Origin: Erysipelotrichaceae bacterium
GTDB lineage: Bacteria; Bacillota_I; Bacilli_A; Erysipelotrichales; Erysipelotrichaceae
Direction of reading: 5' to 3'
Assembly (NCBI GenBank): GCA_022767445.1
Contig: JALENJ010000046.1
Span: 1-33,561 of the forward strand
Length of the DNA: 33,561 nucleotides
The notes beneath the pieces were generated by a model. The model was not told the DNA's origin. It saw only the letters and a program-made list of their open reading frames with translations, and did no database searches. This document shows positions 9,373 through 16,996 of the stretch, piece by piece; the first letter of the stretch is position 1, and the number at the start of each line of letters is the position of its first letter. Both the position numbers and the translations under genes were made by a program.

Positions 9373-9864
9373 ATGGATGAGATGAAATTGTTGGATTTGC
9401 TGGTACAAAATCCAAGAGAGAGTATTACAGACTTAGCAGAAATCCTAGGTGAAAGCCAAGAGAGCGTACAACAAGCAAAGAAGAGCCTAGAAGACAAAAA
9501 GATTATCTGTGGATATCACACCATGGTCAATTGGGATAAGACGAATATCGATCACGTAGATGCGATTATCGGTGTCAGCGCAAAACCAGAACGTGGTAGT
9601 GGTTATGATAAGATTGCGACACGCATTGCGAAATTCCCTGAGGTTAGCAGCTTGTTCTTGATGAGCGGTAACTCTGAATTTCTAGTTAATGTGAACGGAA
9701 AGACCATGCGTGAGGTAGCCGACTTTGTCGGAGAGAAACTAGCTCCAATTGAAGGTGTAGCAGCGACAGTTACAATGTTTGTATTAAAGAAGTACAAAGT
9801 AAATGGCGTTACCATGGATATGGCATCTGATGGTGAAGACGAGAGAATGCCAGTGTCAGCGTGA
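9373..9864 (+). CDS. Lrp/AsnC family transcriptional regulator
   Basis: A 163-residue protein with an N-terminal winged helix-turn-helix (about residues 1-50, 'ESITDLAEILGESQESVQQAKKSL') and a RAM/ACT-like ligand domain (about 60-140, 'VDAIIGVSAKPERGSGYDKIATRIAKFPEVSSLFLMSGNSEFLVNV'). The family binds amino acids at the RAM dimer interface and regulates nearby metabolic genes. The start codon lies 1 bp after the aminotransferase stop with its ribosome site (AGGGAG) inside that gene. It probably controls the aminotransferase gene as AlaR-type regulators do; this is inferred from adjacency. Confidence 0.9.
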   Translation: MDEMKLLDLLVQNPRESITDLAEILGESQESVQQAKKSLEDKKIICGYHTMVNWDKTNIDHVDAIIGVSAKPERGSGYDKIATRIAKFPEVSSLFLMSGNSEFLVNVNGKTMREVADFVGEKLAPIEGVAATVTMFVLKKYKVNGVTMDMASDGEDERMPVSA

Positions 9865-9870
9865 TTTCGC

Positions 9871-9899
9871 TTTACTTTCATAGTTGAAACTGGTAAAAT
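9871..9899 (+). promoter_or_regulatory. Promoter of the rpsF-ssb-rpsR operon
   Basis: -35 TTTACT (9871-9876), a 17-bp spacer, and an extended -10 TGGTAAAAT (hexamer 9894-9899). The start of transcription would be at about 9905-9907. Confidence 0.7.
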
Positions 9900-9904
9900 T
9901 TTAT

Positions 9905-9966
9905 GGCGAGTGGGTACTCCCGCTCCTTGGCAGAAATGCCCGATAGACCAGAAGGAGGTGTACAGA
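9905..9966 (+). promoter_or_regulatory. rpsF leader RNA, candidate S6:S18 autoregulatory site
   Basis: Two adjacent hairpins occupy almost the whole predicted leader. The first is GAGTGGG/CCCGCTC (9908-9914 with 9919-9925). The second is GGCA/TGCC with a GAAA tetraloop (9929-9932 with 9937-9940), immediately followed by CCGA-type sequence (CCCGA, ending 9943). Bacterial rpsF leaders carry a structure with an exposed CCG that mimics the 16S site of the S6:S18 complex. The location, size and CCG are as expected, but I could not align it to a covariance model. Confidence 0.55.
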
Positions 9967-10272
9967 ATGAAGAAGTATGAAGTCATGTACATCATCAATG
10001 AATCTGTTGAAACAGAAAAGAGAGCTGAATTAATCGCTACTCTAAGCAAGATTATCACTGATAACGGTGGTAAGATTACCAAGACAGATGAATGGGGAAT
10101 GCGCGATTTTGCATACCAAATTGATGACATGAAGAAGGGTTACTATGTAGTAACAGCATTTGAAGCAGACAATGCTTGTGTTAAGGAATTCGATCGTTTG
10201 ATGCGAATCAATGCGAATGTTGTTCGTTTCATGATTACCCGTGACGAAGCTCCGGCTAAGGGAGCTAAGTAA
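9967..10272 (+). CDS. rpsF: Ribosomal protein bS6
   Basis: A 101-residue protein starting MKKYEVMYIINESVETEKR, with the S6 patterns 'KTDEWGMRDFAYQIDDMKKGYYVV' and 'EFDRLMRINANVVRFMITR'. It sits in the 30S platform and binds bS18. The start at 9967 follows AAGGAGGTG by 6 bp; the frame extending to 9910 runs through the leader hairpins and is rejected. It is the first gene of the classical rpsF-ssb-rpsR operon, and its stop overlaps the ssb start by one base. Confidence 0.97.
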   Translation: MKKYEVMYIINESVETEKRAELIATLSKIITDNGGKITKTDEWGMRDFAYQIDDMKKGYYVVTAFEADNACVKEFDRLMRINANVVRFMITRDEAPAKGAK

Positions 10273-10748
10273 TGATTAACCGCGTTGTTTTGGTTGGCAG
10301 ATTAACACGTGATGTGGAAGTTCGTAAGACCGCAACAGGATTATCAGTCGCAACATTTACTGTTGCGTGTGATCGTCGTGGTGCACGTGGTCAAGATGGA
10401 CAACAATCTGCAGACTTTATCAGTTGTACTGCATGGAGACAGAGTGCTGATTTCTTAGGCTCTTATGCACGTAAGGGTGCGATGGTTGGAGTTGAAGGTA
10501 GAATTCAAACTCGTAACTATGAACGTGATGGACAAAAGGTTTATGTGACTGAAGTTGTTTGTGACAATGTAAGTTTGCTGGAATCTAAGAGTACTTCACA
10601 AAGTAGAGCTCAGAACAGTGGTTATCAAGACAACAGTTACCAACAGCCGACGTATGAACAACCTAAATCATCAAATGATGATTTTAACAGCGATGACTTC
10701 GGTGCAGGGATCGGAATGGATATTTCCAGCGATGACCTGCCATTCTAA
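10272..10748 (+). CDS. ssb: Single-stranded DNA-binding protein
   Basis: A 158-residue protein with an N-terminal OB fold (about residues 1-105, 'MINRVVLVGRLTRDVEVRKT...VEGRIQTRNYERDGQKVYVTEVV'), a Q/N/S-rich flexible linker (about 110-145), and the acidic C-terminal tip DDLPF that recruits replication and repair proteins. It is placed between rpsF and rpsR as in most Bacillota. The stop TAA of rpsF shares its last base with this ATG, so the genes are likely translationally coupled. Confidence 0.97.
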   Translation: MINRVVLVGRLTRDVEVRKTATGLSVATFTVACDRRGARGQDGQQSADFISCTAWRQSADFLGSYARKGAMVGVEGRIQTRNYERDGQKVYVTEVVCDNVSLLESKSTSQSRAQNSGYQDNSYQQPTYEQPKSSNDDFNSDDFGAGIGMDISSDDLPF

Positions 10749-10764
10749 ATAAAGGAGAACAGAC

Positions 10765-10995
10765 ATGGCATTCAGAAAACAAAGAATGGGCCGCAGAAAG
10801 GTCTGCTACTTTACAAAAAACAACATCACTTATATCGATTATAAGGATGTAGAGCTCTTGAAGAAATTCGTTAGCGCAAATGGAAAGATTACTCCACGTC
10901 GCGTTACAGGAACTCGTGCGAAGTACCAGAGAATGTTAGCAGTTGCTATCAAGCGTGCTCGTCAGATGGCTTTACTACCATACGTAGAAGACTAA
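10765..10995 (+). CDS. rpsR: Ribosomal protein bS18
   Basis: A 76-residue basic protein with the S18 core '[50 protein letters not shown]'. One cysteine (Cys15) lies in the N-terminal 'RRKVCYFTK', so the zinc-type Cys set is incomplete. It follows an AAAGGAGA ribosome site and is the last gene of the operon before a clear terminator. Confidence 0.97.
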   Translation: MAFRKQRMGRRKVCYFTKNNITYIDYKDVELLKKFVSANGKITPRRVTGTRAKYQRMLAVAIKRARQMALLPYVED

Positions 10996-11005
10996 TCTAA
11001 CTTAG

Positions 11006-11033
11006 GACTATCACAATTGTGATGGTCTTTTTT
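11006..11033 (+). terminator. Terminator of the rpsF-ssb-rpsR operon
   Basis: A 9-bp stem GACTATCAC/GTGATGGTC (one T-G wobble) with loop AATT is followed by six T. Confidence 0.9.
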
Positions 11034-11105
11034 CATATATTATGCGTGTTTTTATGTCAGTTTTATAAGAATGTCGCAAGTGATGAAAATTTTGTAATTA
11101 TTCCT

Positions 11106-11134
11106 TTGTAATCGGGAATATTTTCCCCTATAAT
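11106..11134 (+). promoter_or_regulatory. Promoter of the riboswitch-permease transcript
   Basis: -35 TTGTAA (11106-11111), a 17-bp spacer, and a perfect -10 TATAAT (11129-11134). The predicted start is at about 11141, just before the riboswitch. Confidence 0.8.
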
Positions 11135-11145
11135 ACCTATGTGCC

Positions 11146-11217
11146 ACATATCGTATATGCTTCCGAATTGGCGGAAGTGTCTCTACCCTGCTACCTTAAT
11201 AGCGGGACTACGGTTGT
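11146..11217 (+). promoter_or_regulatory. Purine riboswitch, guanine/hypoxanthine type
   Basis: The three-way junction can be drawn completely. P1 is ATCGTA/TACGGT (11150-11155 with 11209-11214). P2 is GCTTCCG/CGGAAGT with loop AATTGG. The core strand J2/3 is GTCTCTAC (11179-11186), against GUUUCUAC in the B. subtilis xpt aptamer. P3 is CCTGCTA/TAGCGGG with loop CCTTAA. The GG and CC of the loops can form the conserved kissing contact. The ligand-pairing position equivalent to xpt C74 is C11208 (in GACTA), which predicts guanine or hypoxanthine rather than adenine. Both loops look one base shorter than in xpt. It controls the purine permease gene just downstream. Confidence 0.92.
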
Positions 11218-11237
11218 CTCTATTCTTTTTAGTGACT

Positions 11238-11273
11238 TCCTGTTGAGAAGATACTCGGCAGGATTTTTATTTT
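11238..11273 (+). terminator. Riboswitch expression platform terminator
   Basis: TCCTGTTGAG (11238-11247) pairs with CTCGGCAGGA (11254-11263), ten pairs including two T-G wobbles, with a 6-nt loop and then TTTTTATTTT. It lies between the aptamer and the permease start, as expected for a ligand-induced transcriptional OFF switch. I could not draw a convincing antiterminator by eye. Confidence 0.85.
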
Positions 11274-11310
11274 GAAGAGTACGATGTGTGAATGAAAATA
11301 AGGGGGATAT

Positions 11311-12678
11311 ATGTTAGAGAAGTTGTTTCATTTAAAGGAAAAAGGCACAACAGTAAGAACGGAATTAGTTGCCGGTATTACTACATTCATCACAATGGTT
11401 TACATTCTTGCGCTGAATCCATCAATTCTAAGTGCTTCAGGTATGGATGCTGGTGCAATTTTGACAGCGACAGCTGTTGCGTCCGCAATCGCTTGTTTCT
11501 GTATGGCTGCTTTTGCGAATATGCCATTTGCTTTATCCGCAGGTCTTGGCTTAAATGCATATTTTGCTTACACAGTTTGTGGCGTTATGGGTTATCCTTG
11601 GCAGGTTGCTTTAACAGCAGTACTTGTTGAAGGTATTATCTTTATTATCATGTCACTCACAAATATTCGTGAGGCAATCTTCAACGCAATTCCATCTCAA
11701 TTAAAAGTGGCTGTATCTGTTGGTATTGGTTTCTTTATTGCCTTCATTGGTGTTCAGAATGCTGGTATCATCGTAGATGGCTCTACTTTAGTAAGTCTAT
11801 ATTCATTTACATCTGGATTTACGAATGGAACATTCTCATCTCAGGGTGTTGGTGTGATTCTTTGCTTGGTTGGTGTTATCGTAATTGCAGTGATGTTGAT
11901 CAAGGGTGTGAAGGGATACATGTTATGGGGTATCTTACTCACTTGGGTATTAGGTATCATCGCTCAGTTAGCAGGTATCTATGTACCAAATCCTGAACTT
12001 GGTTATTACTCTGTGATTCCTTCCGCAATTTTCTCAATGCCAAATTCTTTGGCACCTACATTCTTCCAGTTTGACTTCGAGTTTGTAGTTTCACACTTAG
12101 TAAACTTTATCATCGTTGTATTTGCGTTCTTGTTTGTAGATATCTTCGATACTTTAGGAACGGTTATTGGTTGTGCATCCAAGGCAAATATGTTGGATGA
12201 AGAAGGTAAGCTTCCTGGTATCAAGGGTGTACTATTAGCTGACGCTGTTGGTACGACAATTGGTGCTATACTTGGTACATCCACAATCACAACATTCGTT
12301 GAGTCTTCTTCTGGTATTACAGAAGGTGGTAGAACTGGTTTAACAAGTGTTACAACAGGTATTTTATTCTTGTTGGCTCTATTCTTATCACCATTGTTCT
12401 TAACAATTCCATCTTTCGCCACTGCTCCTGCATTAATCGTTGTTGGTTTCTTAATGATGCAACAGGTAACTAATATTCAATGGAATGATCTAACAAAGGC
12501 AATTCCTTGCTTCATCTGCATTACAATGATGGGCTTTGCATATTCTATCTCTGAGGGTATCTCATTTGGCTTCATCTCTTATACATTACTTCATGTAATC
12601 ACTGGTAAGTCTAAGGATATCTCTTGGTTGATGTATGTACTAACCTTCTTGTTTATTATTAAGTACTTCATTATCTAG
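11311..12678 (+). CDS. NCS2 family guanine/hypoxanthine permease (PbuG/PbuO-like)
   Basis: A 455-residue polytopic protein with 12 or more hydrophobic segments. It begins with 'KGTTVRTELVAGITTFITMVYILALNPSIL', typical of the AzgA-like branch of NCS2 (COG2252), and contains 'NMPFALSAGLGLNAYFAY', 'LFVDIFDTLGTVIGCASKA' and 'GTSTITTFVESSSGITEGGRTGL', which form the substrate-binding region. It imports purine bases by proton symport. The guanine-type riboswitch and terminator upstream support guanine/hypoxanthine rather than adenine as substrate. The start at 11311 follows AGGGGG. It is a single-gene transcript ending in its own terminator. Confidence 0.94.
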   Translation: MLEKLFHLKEKGTTVRTELVAGITTFITMVYILALNPSILSASGMDAGAILTATAVASAIACFCMAAFANMPFALSAGLGLNAYFAYTVCGVMGYPWQVALTAVLVEGIIFIIMSLTNIREAIFNAIPSQLKVAVSVGIGFFIAFIGVQNAGIIVDGSTLVSLYSFTSGFTNGTFSSQGVGVILCLVGVIVIAVMLIKGVKGYMLWGILLTWVLGIIAQLAGIYVPNPELGYYSVIPSAIFSMPNSLAPTFFQFDFEFVVSHLVNFIIVVFAFLFVDIFDTLGTVIGCASKANMLDEEGKLPGIKGVLLADAVGTTIGAILGTSTITTFVESSSGITEGGRTGLTSVTTGILFLLALFLSPLFLTIPSFATAPALIVVGFLMMQQVTNIQWNDLTKAIPCFICITMMGFAYSISEGISFGFISYTLLHVITGKSKDISWLMYVLTFLFIIKYFII

Positions 12679-12686
12679 AATGTTTC

Positions 12687-12710
12687 GGTGCGCTAGTCGC
12701 ACCTTTTTTT
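12687..12710 (+). terminator. Terminator of the purine permease gene
   Basis: A perfect 6-bp stem GGTGCG/CGCACC with loop CTAGT is followed by seven T. Confidence 0.92.
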
Positions 12711-12739
12711 AGTTTATAATAGTGAGGTGAGGTAAACGT

Positions 12740-13642
12740 ATGATTTATACTTTAACACTAAATCCTTCATTGGATTATATCGTACAGTTGGATGAATTAA
12801 AGCTTGGTGATTTGAATCGTTCCATCTTTGAAAGAATTGAAGTAGGTGGAAAAGGTATCAATGTGTCCATTGCTTTGAAGCATCTAGGTAGAATCAGTAC
12901 ACCTTTGGGATTTGTGGAAGGTTTTACTGGTGATGAGATTGAAAAAAGAGTAAGAGCAGAGGGTCTGATTCCTGATTTTGTGAAATTAGAGAATGGAGAT
13001 TCACGCATCAACATCAAACTTAAAAGTAGTGAAGAAACAGAGATTAATGCATGTGGACCTTCCATTGAAGAAGATGACTTTAACAAGCTATATGTAAAGT
13101 TAGAACATCTTGTAAAAGGGGATATCCTGATCATGTCTGGTAGTCTATACAATGGCGCAAGTGAAACAGTATATGCGGATATCATGAAGTATTTAGAAGG
13201 CCGTGGGATACGTATGATTGTGGATGCCAAGGGTACTGTCTTAAAGTATGTGCTTACGTATAAACCATATTTAATCAAGCCAAACCTACAGGAGTTATCT
13301 GCTTTATTTGATACAGAAATCAACACAGATGAAGTGATTGATTATGCAAGAAAGCTAGTGGATATGGGTGTTGAAAATGTTCTTGTATCAATGGGCAGTG
13401 ATGGTGCAGCACTTGTTAACCAAAGTAGTAATGTATGTAAGGCGACAAGTGGACAAGTATTAAATTCTGCAGGTGCAGGTGATGCGATGTTGGCTGCCTT
13501 TATCGCTAGTAAGTTAGATGGTGAATCTGATGGTATTGCCCTTAAGAGAGCAGTCGCTATGGGGAGCGCGACAGCTTTCTCCTATGGAATCGCTAGTAAA
13601 GAAGCTGCAGATTTAATCTATGCAAGCATGGAAGGGAAGTAA
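12740..13642 (+). CDS. fruK: 1-phosphofructokinase (PfkB family)
   Basis: A 300-residue ribokinase-fold sugar-phosphate kinase. It starts MIYTLTLNPSLDYIVQLDEL, has the N-terminal PfkB signature 'GGKGINVSIALKHLG' (about residues 36-50), the family stretch 'LIMSGSLYNGA', and the C-terminal signature 'LNSAGAGDAMLAAFIAS' (about 242-258) with the catalytic Asp. FruK phosphorylates fructose-1-phosphate to fructose-1,6-bisphosphate; tagatose-6-phosphate kinase (LacC) is the close alternative. No fructose PTS or FruR gene is next to it, which is unusual for fruK. A GAGGTGAGG ribosome site precedes the ATG, and TATAAT at 12715-12720 may be its -10. Its stop is 1 bp before the next gene. Confidence 0.85.
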   Translation: MIYTLTLNPSLDYIVQLDELKLGDLNRSIFERIEVGGKGINVSIALKHLGRISTPLGFVEGFTGDEIEKRVRAEGLIPDFVKLENGDSRINIKLKSSEETEINACGPSIEEDDFNKLYVKLEHLVKGDILIMSGSLYNGASETVYADIMKYLEGRGIRMIVDAKGTVLKYVLTYKPYLIKPNLQELSALFDTEINTDEVIDYARKLVDMGVENVLVSMGSDGAALVNQSSNVCKATSGQVLNSAGAGDAMLAAFIASKLDGESDGIALKRAVAMGSATAFSYGIASKEAADLIYASMEGK

Positions 13643-13643
13643 G

Positions 13644-14816
13644 ATGGATTTTCAAGATTATTTTTATAAACATCCTTATACAAAGGAATTAGATACAGAA
13701 GTTATCAGTTGTATTCAAAATGGTGATCACTATGATGTTGTCTTAAAGAATACAATCTTTTATCCAGAAGGTGGTGGACAACCGAGTGATCAAGGTTTCA
13801 TCCAAGAGTTAGAAGTATTCGATGTACAACGCAAAGAGGATGTAGTCGTTCATACAGTTGCACAACCCCTACAACCAGGTAGCGTTGTACATATCAAGAT
13901 TGATTGGGAGTATCGCTTTGATATGATGCAAAATCATACTGCTGAACATATCTTTTCTGGTGTTGTTCATCAGCGATATCATTTGGATAATGTAGGTTTT
14001 CATATGAGTGAGTATGCTTGTTGCGACTTTAATGGAGAGCTATCACCACAACAAATCCGAACTGTAGAAAAGAGTGTTAACCAAGCAATCTGGCAGAATC
14101 TACCAGTCAAAGAGATGGAATGTAATCAAGATGAGGTTGGCCAATATACCTATCGTTCTAAGAAGGAAATTGAAGGCATGACAAGAATCGTATCGGTTGA
14201 TGGATATGATAGTTGTGCATGTTGTGGTATGCATGTTTTATCGACTGGTGAGATAGGTATATGTAAAGTAGTCGATTATGAAGTATCCAACAATCATACA
14301 CGTGTATGGTTAGTGAGTGGTCGTAAAGCTTTCGTCTATCTTTCCAACCTCCAACAACAAAATCAAGCTTTATCACATTTATTATCCGCACCTCCACTAC
14401 AGATTGAAAGTGCGGTAGAACAATTAATCCAAAAGCGAGATCACTGGAAACAGGAATATGAGATGCTTGCTAAGTCAACGACGATGGCTCAAATTGAACA
14501 GATTGAGATGACGGATGGCATCTTATTCTTATCCATCCTTGAACAACCCGATATATTACGTGCCATCTGTAATGCATGTATCAGAAAGGGTGCTAAGATT
14601 GTGATTGCCATCGGCGTAAATGATACTGCTTACAACTACGTCATGATGAGCAAAGAAATCAACTTGAAAGAGATTGCCAATTCATTTAATGAACTTGTTT
14701 ATGGCAAAGGTGGCGGTAATGAACAGATGATTCAGGGTAGTTGTCAGGGTATGCCAGAAGAGATTGTTGATGCGATTGAGCAATTAACCCAAATTACAAT
14801 GACAATCCAACCGTAG
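13644..14816 (+). CDS. Alanyl-tRNA editing protein (AlaX, long form)
   Basis: A 390-residue protein related to the editing half of alanyl-tRNA synthetase. It has the N-terminal 'YPEGGGQPSDQG' motif (about residues 35-46), the zinc motif HTAEH (H98, H102), the second metal motif 'SCACCGMH' (about 190-197), and a C-terminal DHHA1-like segment with 'GKGGGNEQMIQGSCQG' near residues 353-368. This is the AlaX-L type, which hydrolyses Ser- or Gly-mischarged tRNA-Ala. The start at 13644 follows the fruK stop by 1 bp with GGAAGGGAAG as ribosome site; the upstream in-frame ATG at 13620 lies inside fruK. Its pairing with a fructose kinase has no obvious functional logic. Confidence 0.88.
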   Translation: MDFQDYFYKHPYTKELDTEVISCIQNGDHYDVVLKNTIFYPEGGGQPSDQGFIQELEVFDVQRKEDVVVHTVAQPLQPGSVVHIKIDWEYRFDMMQNHTAEHIFSGVVHQRYHLDNVGFHMSEYACCDFNGELSPQQIRTVEKSVNQAIWQNLPVKEMECNQDEVGQYTYRSKKEIEGMTRIVSVDGYDSCACCGMHVLSTGEIGICKVVDYEVSNNHTRVWLVSGRKAFVYLSNLQQQNQALSHLLSAPPLQIESAVEQLIQKRDHWKQEYEMLAKSTTMAQIEQIEMTDGILFLSILEQPDILRAICNACIRKGAKIVIAIGVNDTAYNYVMMSKEINLKEIANSFNELVYGKGGGNEQMIQGSCQGMPEEIVDAIEQLTQITMTIQP

Positions 14817-14830
14817 GTGAATATTTTCGT

Positions 14831-14858
14831 TTGACATCAAGGAGCCTTGTGGTACGAT
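14831..14858 (+). promoter_or_regulatory. Promoter of gpmA
   Basis: A perfect -35 TTGACA (14831-14836), a 16-bp spacer, and an extended -10 TGGTACGAT (hexamer 14853-14858). The predicted start is at about 14865. Confidence 0.75.
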
Positions 14859-14887
14859 TGTTTTGTTAAAAGCGAAGGAGACTAAAA

Positions 14888-15634
14888 ATGAAACTTGTTT
14901 TAATTAGACATGGTGAAAGTGAATGGAACAAACTCAACTTATTTACAGGTTGGACAGACGTTGAACTTTCCGAAAAAGGTGTTGAGGAAGCGAAGGCTGG
15001 CGGACGTGCTTTAAAGGAAGCTGGTTATGATTTCGATCTTTGCTACACATCTTATCTAAAGCGTGCAATTCATACATTGAACTTTGTATTAGCTGAAATG
15101 GATCGTGAATGGTTGCCAGTCACAAAGACTTGGAAGCTCAATGAAAGACACTACGGTGCTTTACAGGGCTTAAATAAAGCTGAAACAGCTGAGAAGTATG
15201 GTGAAGAGAAGGTTAAGATCTGGAGAAGATCATTTGATGTACAACCTCCAGCATTAGACCCATCTGATGATAGAAATCCAGCTCTACAGGAAGCTTACCG
15301 CAACGAAAACAAGGATGAACTTCCTTTGGCTGAGTCATTAAAGGATACAATTGCTCGTGCAGTTCCTTACTATGAACAAGAAATCTTACCTAAGATGAAG
15401 GAAGGCAAGCGCGTTATCATCGCTGCTCATGGTAACAGCTTACGTGCTCTTGTTAAGTACTTTGAGAACTTAACAGATGAAGAGATCATCGGCGTAAATA
15501 TTCCTACAGGTGTTCCACTCGTTTATACATTTGACGACAATGGAAAGTTCATCTCTAAGGAATACTTAGGCGACCAAGCTGCGATTGAAGCTAAGATGGC
15601 TGCAGTTGCGAAACAAGGTAGCGTTAAGAAATAA
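14888..15634 (+). CDS. gpmA: 2,3-bisphosphoglycerate-dependent phosphoglycerate mutase
   Basis: A 248-residue histidine phosphatase-fold enzyme of glycolysis that interconverts 3- and 2-phosphoglycerate. It shows the phospho-histidine motif [10 protein letters not shown] (His at residue 8 or 9), '[13 protein letters not shown]', '[15 protein letters not shown]' with the catalytic Glu, and the second His in '[12 protein letters not shown]' (about residue 181). Length matches the family. It has its own strong promoter, a GGAG site, and a terminator 3 bp after the stop, so it is monocistronic. Confidence 0.97.
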   Translation: MKLVLIRHGESEWNKLNLFTGWTDVELSEKGVEEAKAGGRALKEAGYDFDLCYTSYLKRAIHTLNFVLAEMDREWLPVTKTWKLNERHYGALQGLNKAETAEKYGEEKVKIWRRSFDVQPPALDPSDDRNPALQEAYRNENKDELPLAESLKDTIARAVPYYEQEILPKMKEGKRVIIAAHGNSLRALVKYFENLTDEEIIGVNIPTGVPLVYTFDDNGKFISKEYLGDQAAIEAKMAAVAKQGSVKK

Positions 15635-15637
15635 GTT

Positions 15638-15661
15638 AAAAGAGTCCGCGTGACTCTTTTT
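15638..15661 (+). terminator. Terminator of gpmA
   Basis: AAAAGAGTC pairs with GACTCTTTT around the loop CGCGT and runs into a T-tract. It sits directly after the gpmA stop and may also serve the convergent operon. Confidence 0.9.
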
Positions 15662-15667
15662 GTTATG

Positions 15668-15695
15668 AAAAATACTATCGCTTAAGCGATAGTAT
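15668..15695 (-). terminator. Terminator of the thrC-thrB-ACT operon
   Basis: A perfect 10-bp palindrome (ATACTATCGC/GCGATAGTAT, arms 15672-15681 and 15686-15695, loop TTAA) is followed on the minus strand by TTTTC. The stop codon of the leftward gene is the loop itself, so the terminator overlaps the gene end. Confidence 0.85.
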
Positions 15696-16122
15696 CAATC
15701 TGAACTTTACGTACACAATCATGGTTACTCAATAACTGAACTAGTGTATCAACCGTCACATTCATATCAGAGATATCCAAACTGATTAATACGGATGCGT
15801 ATCCATCTACTGGGATGGATTGAGAAATGGTTAAGATACTAGAGTGGTATTCACTCAGTGTCTTAAGTACAGTTGTTAGTGCTCCACTTTTATCTTTTAA
15901 AATAATCGAAAGTGTTAGAGTACGTGTTGTTGTGTCGTTGCTGATTTCAAATACATAATCCTTGTAACGATAGTAGGTATTTCTTGAGATACCTGCTTTT
16001 TTGACTGCTTCTGTAACTGTTTCTACTTCATGGTTATCTAGTAGCTTGCGAGCTTGAATCACCTGATAGAAGTAAGTAGGTAATATCTTCTTATGGACAA
16101 TTAAATAATCGGAGTCTTTCAT
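15682..16122 (-). CDS. ACT/HTH protein, UPF0735 (PheB/ThrR family)
   Basis: A 146-residue protein starting MKDSDYLIVHKKILPTYF, the standard beginning of UPF0735. A helix-turn-helix-like stretch 'TVTEAVKKAGISRNTYYRYKDYVF' (about residues 33-56) precedes a C-terminal ACT domain (about 67-140, 'TLSIILKDKSGALTTVLKTL'), the fold that usually binds an amino acid. The start at 16122 has GAGG upstream and is 1 bp past the thrB stop; the upstream frame overlaps thrB and is rejected. B. subtilis PheB belongs here, and from memory the threonine repressor ThrR is this family. Position as third gene of thrC-thrB makes a threonine-responsive regulator of the divergon the best guess. Confidence 0.82.
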   Translation of the reverse strand: MKDSDYLIVHKKILPTYFYQVIQARKLLDNHEVETVTEAVKKAGISRNTYYRYKDYVFEISNDTTTRTLTLSIILKDKSGALTTVLKTLSEYHSSILTISQSIPVDGYASVLISLDISDMNVTVDTLVQLLSNHDCVRKVQIDTIA

Positions 16123-16123
16123 A

Positions 16124-16996
16124 TTAACCTCGTATTTCACTACCTGCATTTGCGACTTGAAGTGGTAGCACGTTCCACTTATGTGGTAATCTGGCAATTT
16201 GTTGAATCGCTGCAGGACTTAACTCATTTTTAGCGATGCATAAGCAAGTTGGTCCTGATCCACTGATGAGAAGTACACCAGATGTATCATTCGTGACGAT
16301 ATTCTTTAACGTATCAAAATCATGAATCAAAGTCTTACGATATGGTTCGTGGATGCGATCGTTACTAGAGACTTTTAAGAGTCGTAGGTTACCTTCTTGC
16401 AGTGCCTGTGATGTAAGGATGGCACTAGCGATATTGTGTGCAACATCACTTCTTTGATATGTATTTGGTAGGATATTTCTTGCTTGGTTGGTATTGACTG
16501 TAAATTCTGGTATGAGTGCAGTAAACTTCCAGGATGAATCTAATGTTAGTGACTTTATGATACTGGTTGTATCATCTAGTTTCATACTAGAGCAGTATCC
16601 TCCATGCAAGCATGGAGCAACATTATCTGGATGTCCTTCGATGGAAGCTGCGATTTGAAATATCTGTTCTTCGCTAAGCGCTTCATCATGAAGGATGCTA
16701 GCCGCAATGACACCAGCTGTGATGAATGATGCACTACTGCCAAGTCCACGTGATATTGGAATTTGTGTATCAAAGATCACGTGGATAGGAGTATATGTAC
16801 CTATCTTTTGACAAGCAATTTTATATGCTTGTAAGAATAAGTTATCTTCGTTGTTGTAAGCTTCATCAATATTTTCTAGTTTTATTTCTGTACTTTTTTC
16901 AACTTGGAAGCTATTGTATAGGTTGAAGGCAATGCCTAATGTATCAAAACCTGCTCCTAGGTTTGCGGATGTGGCTGGGGTTTTAATTGTGTACAT
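16124..16996 (-). CDS. thrB: Homoserine kinase
   Basis: A 290-residue GHMP kinase that phosphorylates homoserine with ATP, the penultimate step to threonine. It begins 'MYTIKTPATSANLGAGFDTLGIAFNLYN' and has the GHMP phosphate-binding loop 'PISRGLGSSASFITAGV' (about residues 85-101), 'GHPDNVAPCLHGGYC' near residue 133, and the C-terminal 'GVLLISGSGPTCLCIA' near residue 240. Its start overlaps the end of thrC by 14 bp, and the ACT/HTH gene follows after 1 bp, so all three are one transcript. Confidence 0.96.
   Translation of the reverse strand: MYTIKTPATSANLGAGFDTLGIAFNLYNSFQVEKSTEIKLENIDEAYNNEDNLFLQAYKIACQKIGTYTPIHVIFDTQIPISRGLGSSASFITAGVIAASILHDEALSEEQIFQIAASIEGHPDNVAPCLHGGYCSSMKLDDTTSIIKSLTLDSSWKFTALIPEFTVNTNQARNILPNTYQRSDVAHNIASAILTSQALQEGNLRLLKVSSNDRIHEPYRKTLIHDFDTLKNIVTNDTSGVLLISGSGPTCLCIAKNELSPAAIQQIARLPHKWNVLPLQVANAGSEIRG

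Noticed and set aside
15672-15695. Perfect 10-bp palindrome considered as an operator
   Set aside because: It overlaps a stop codon, lies between convergent genes, and is followed by a T-run on the minus strand, so it is a terminator.
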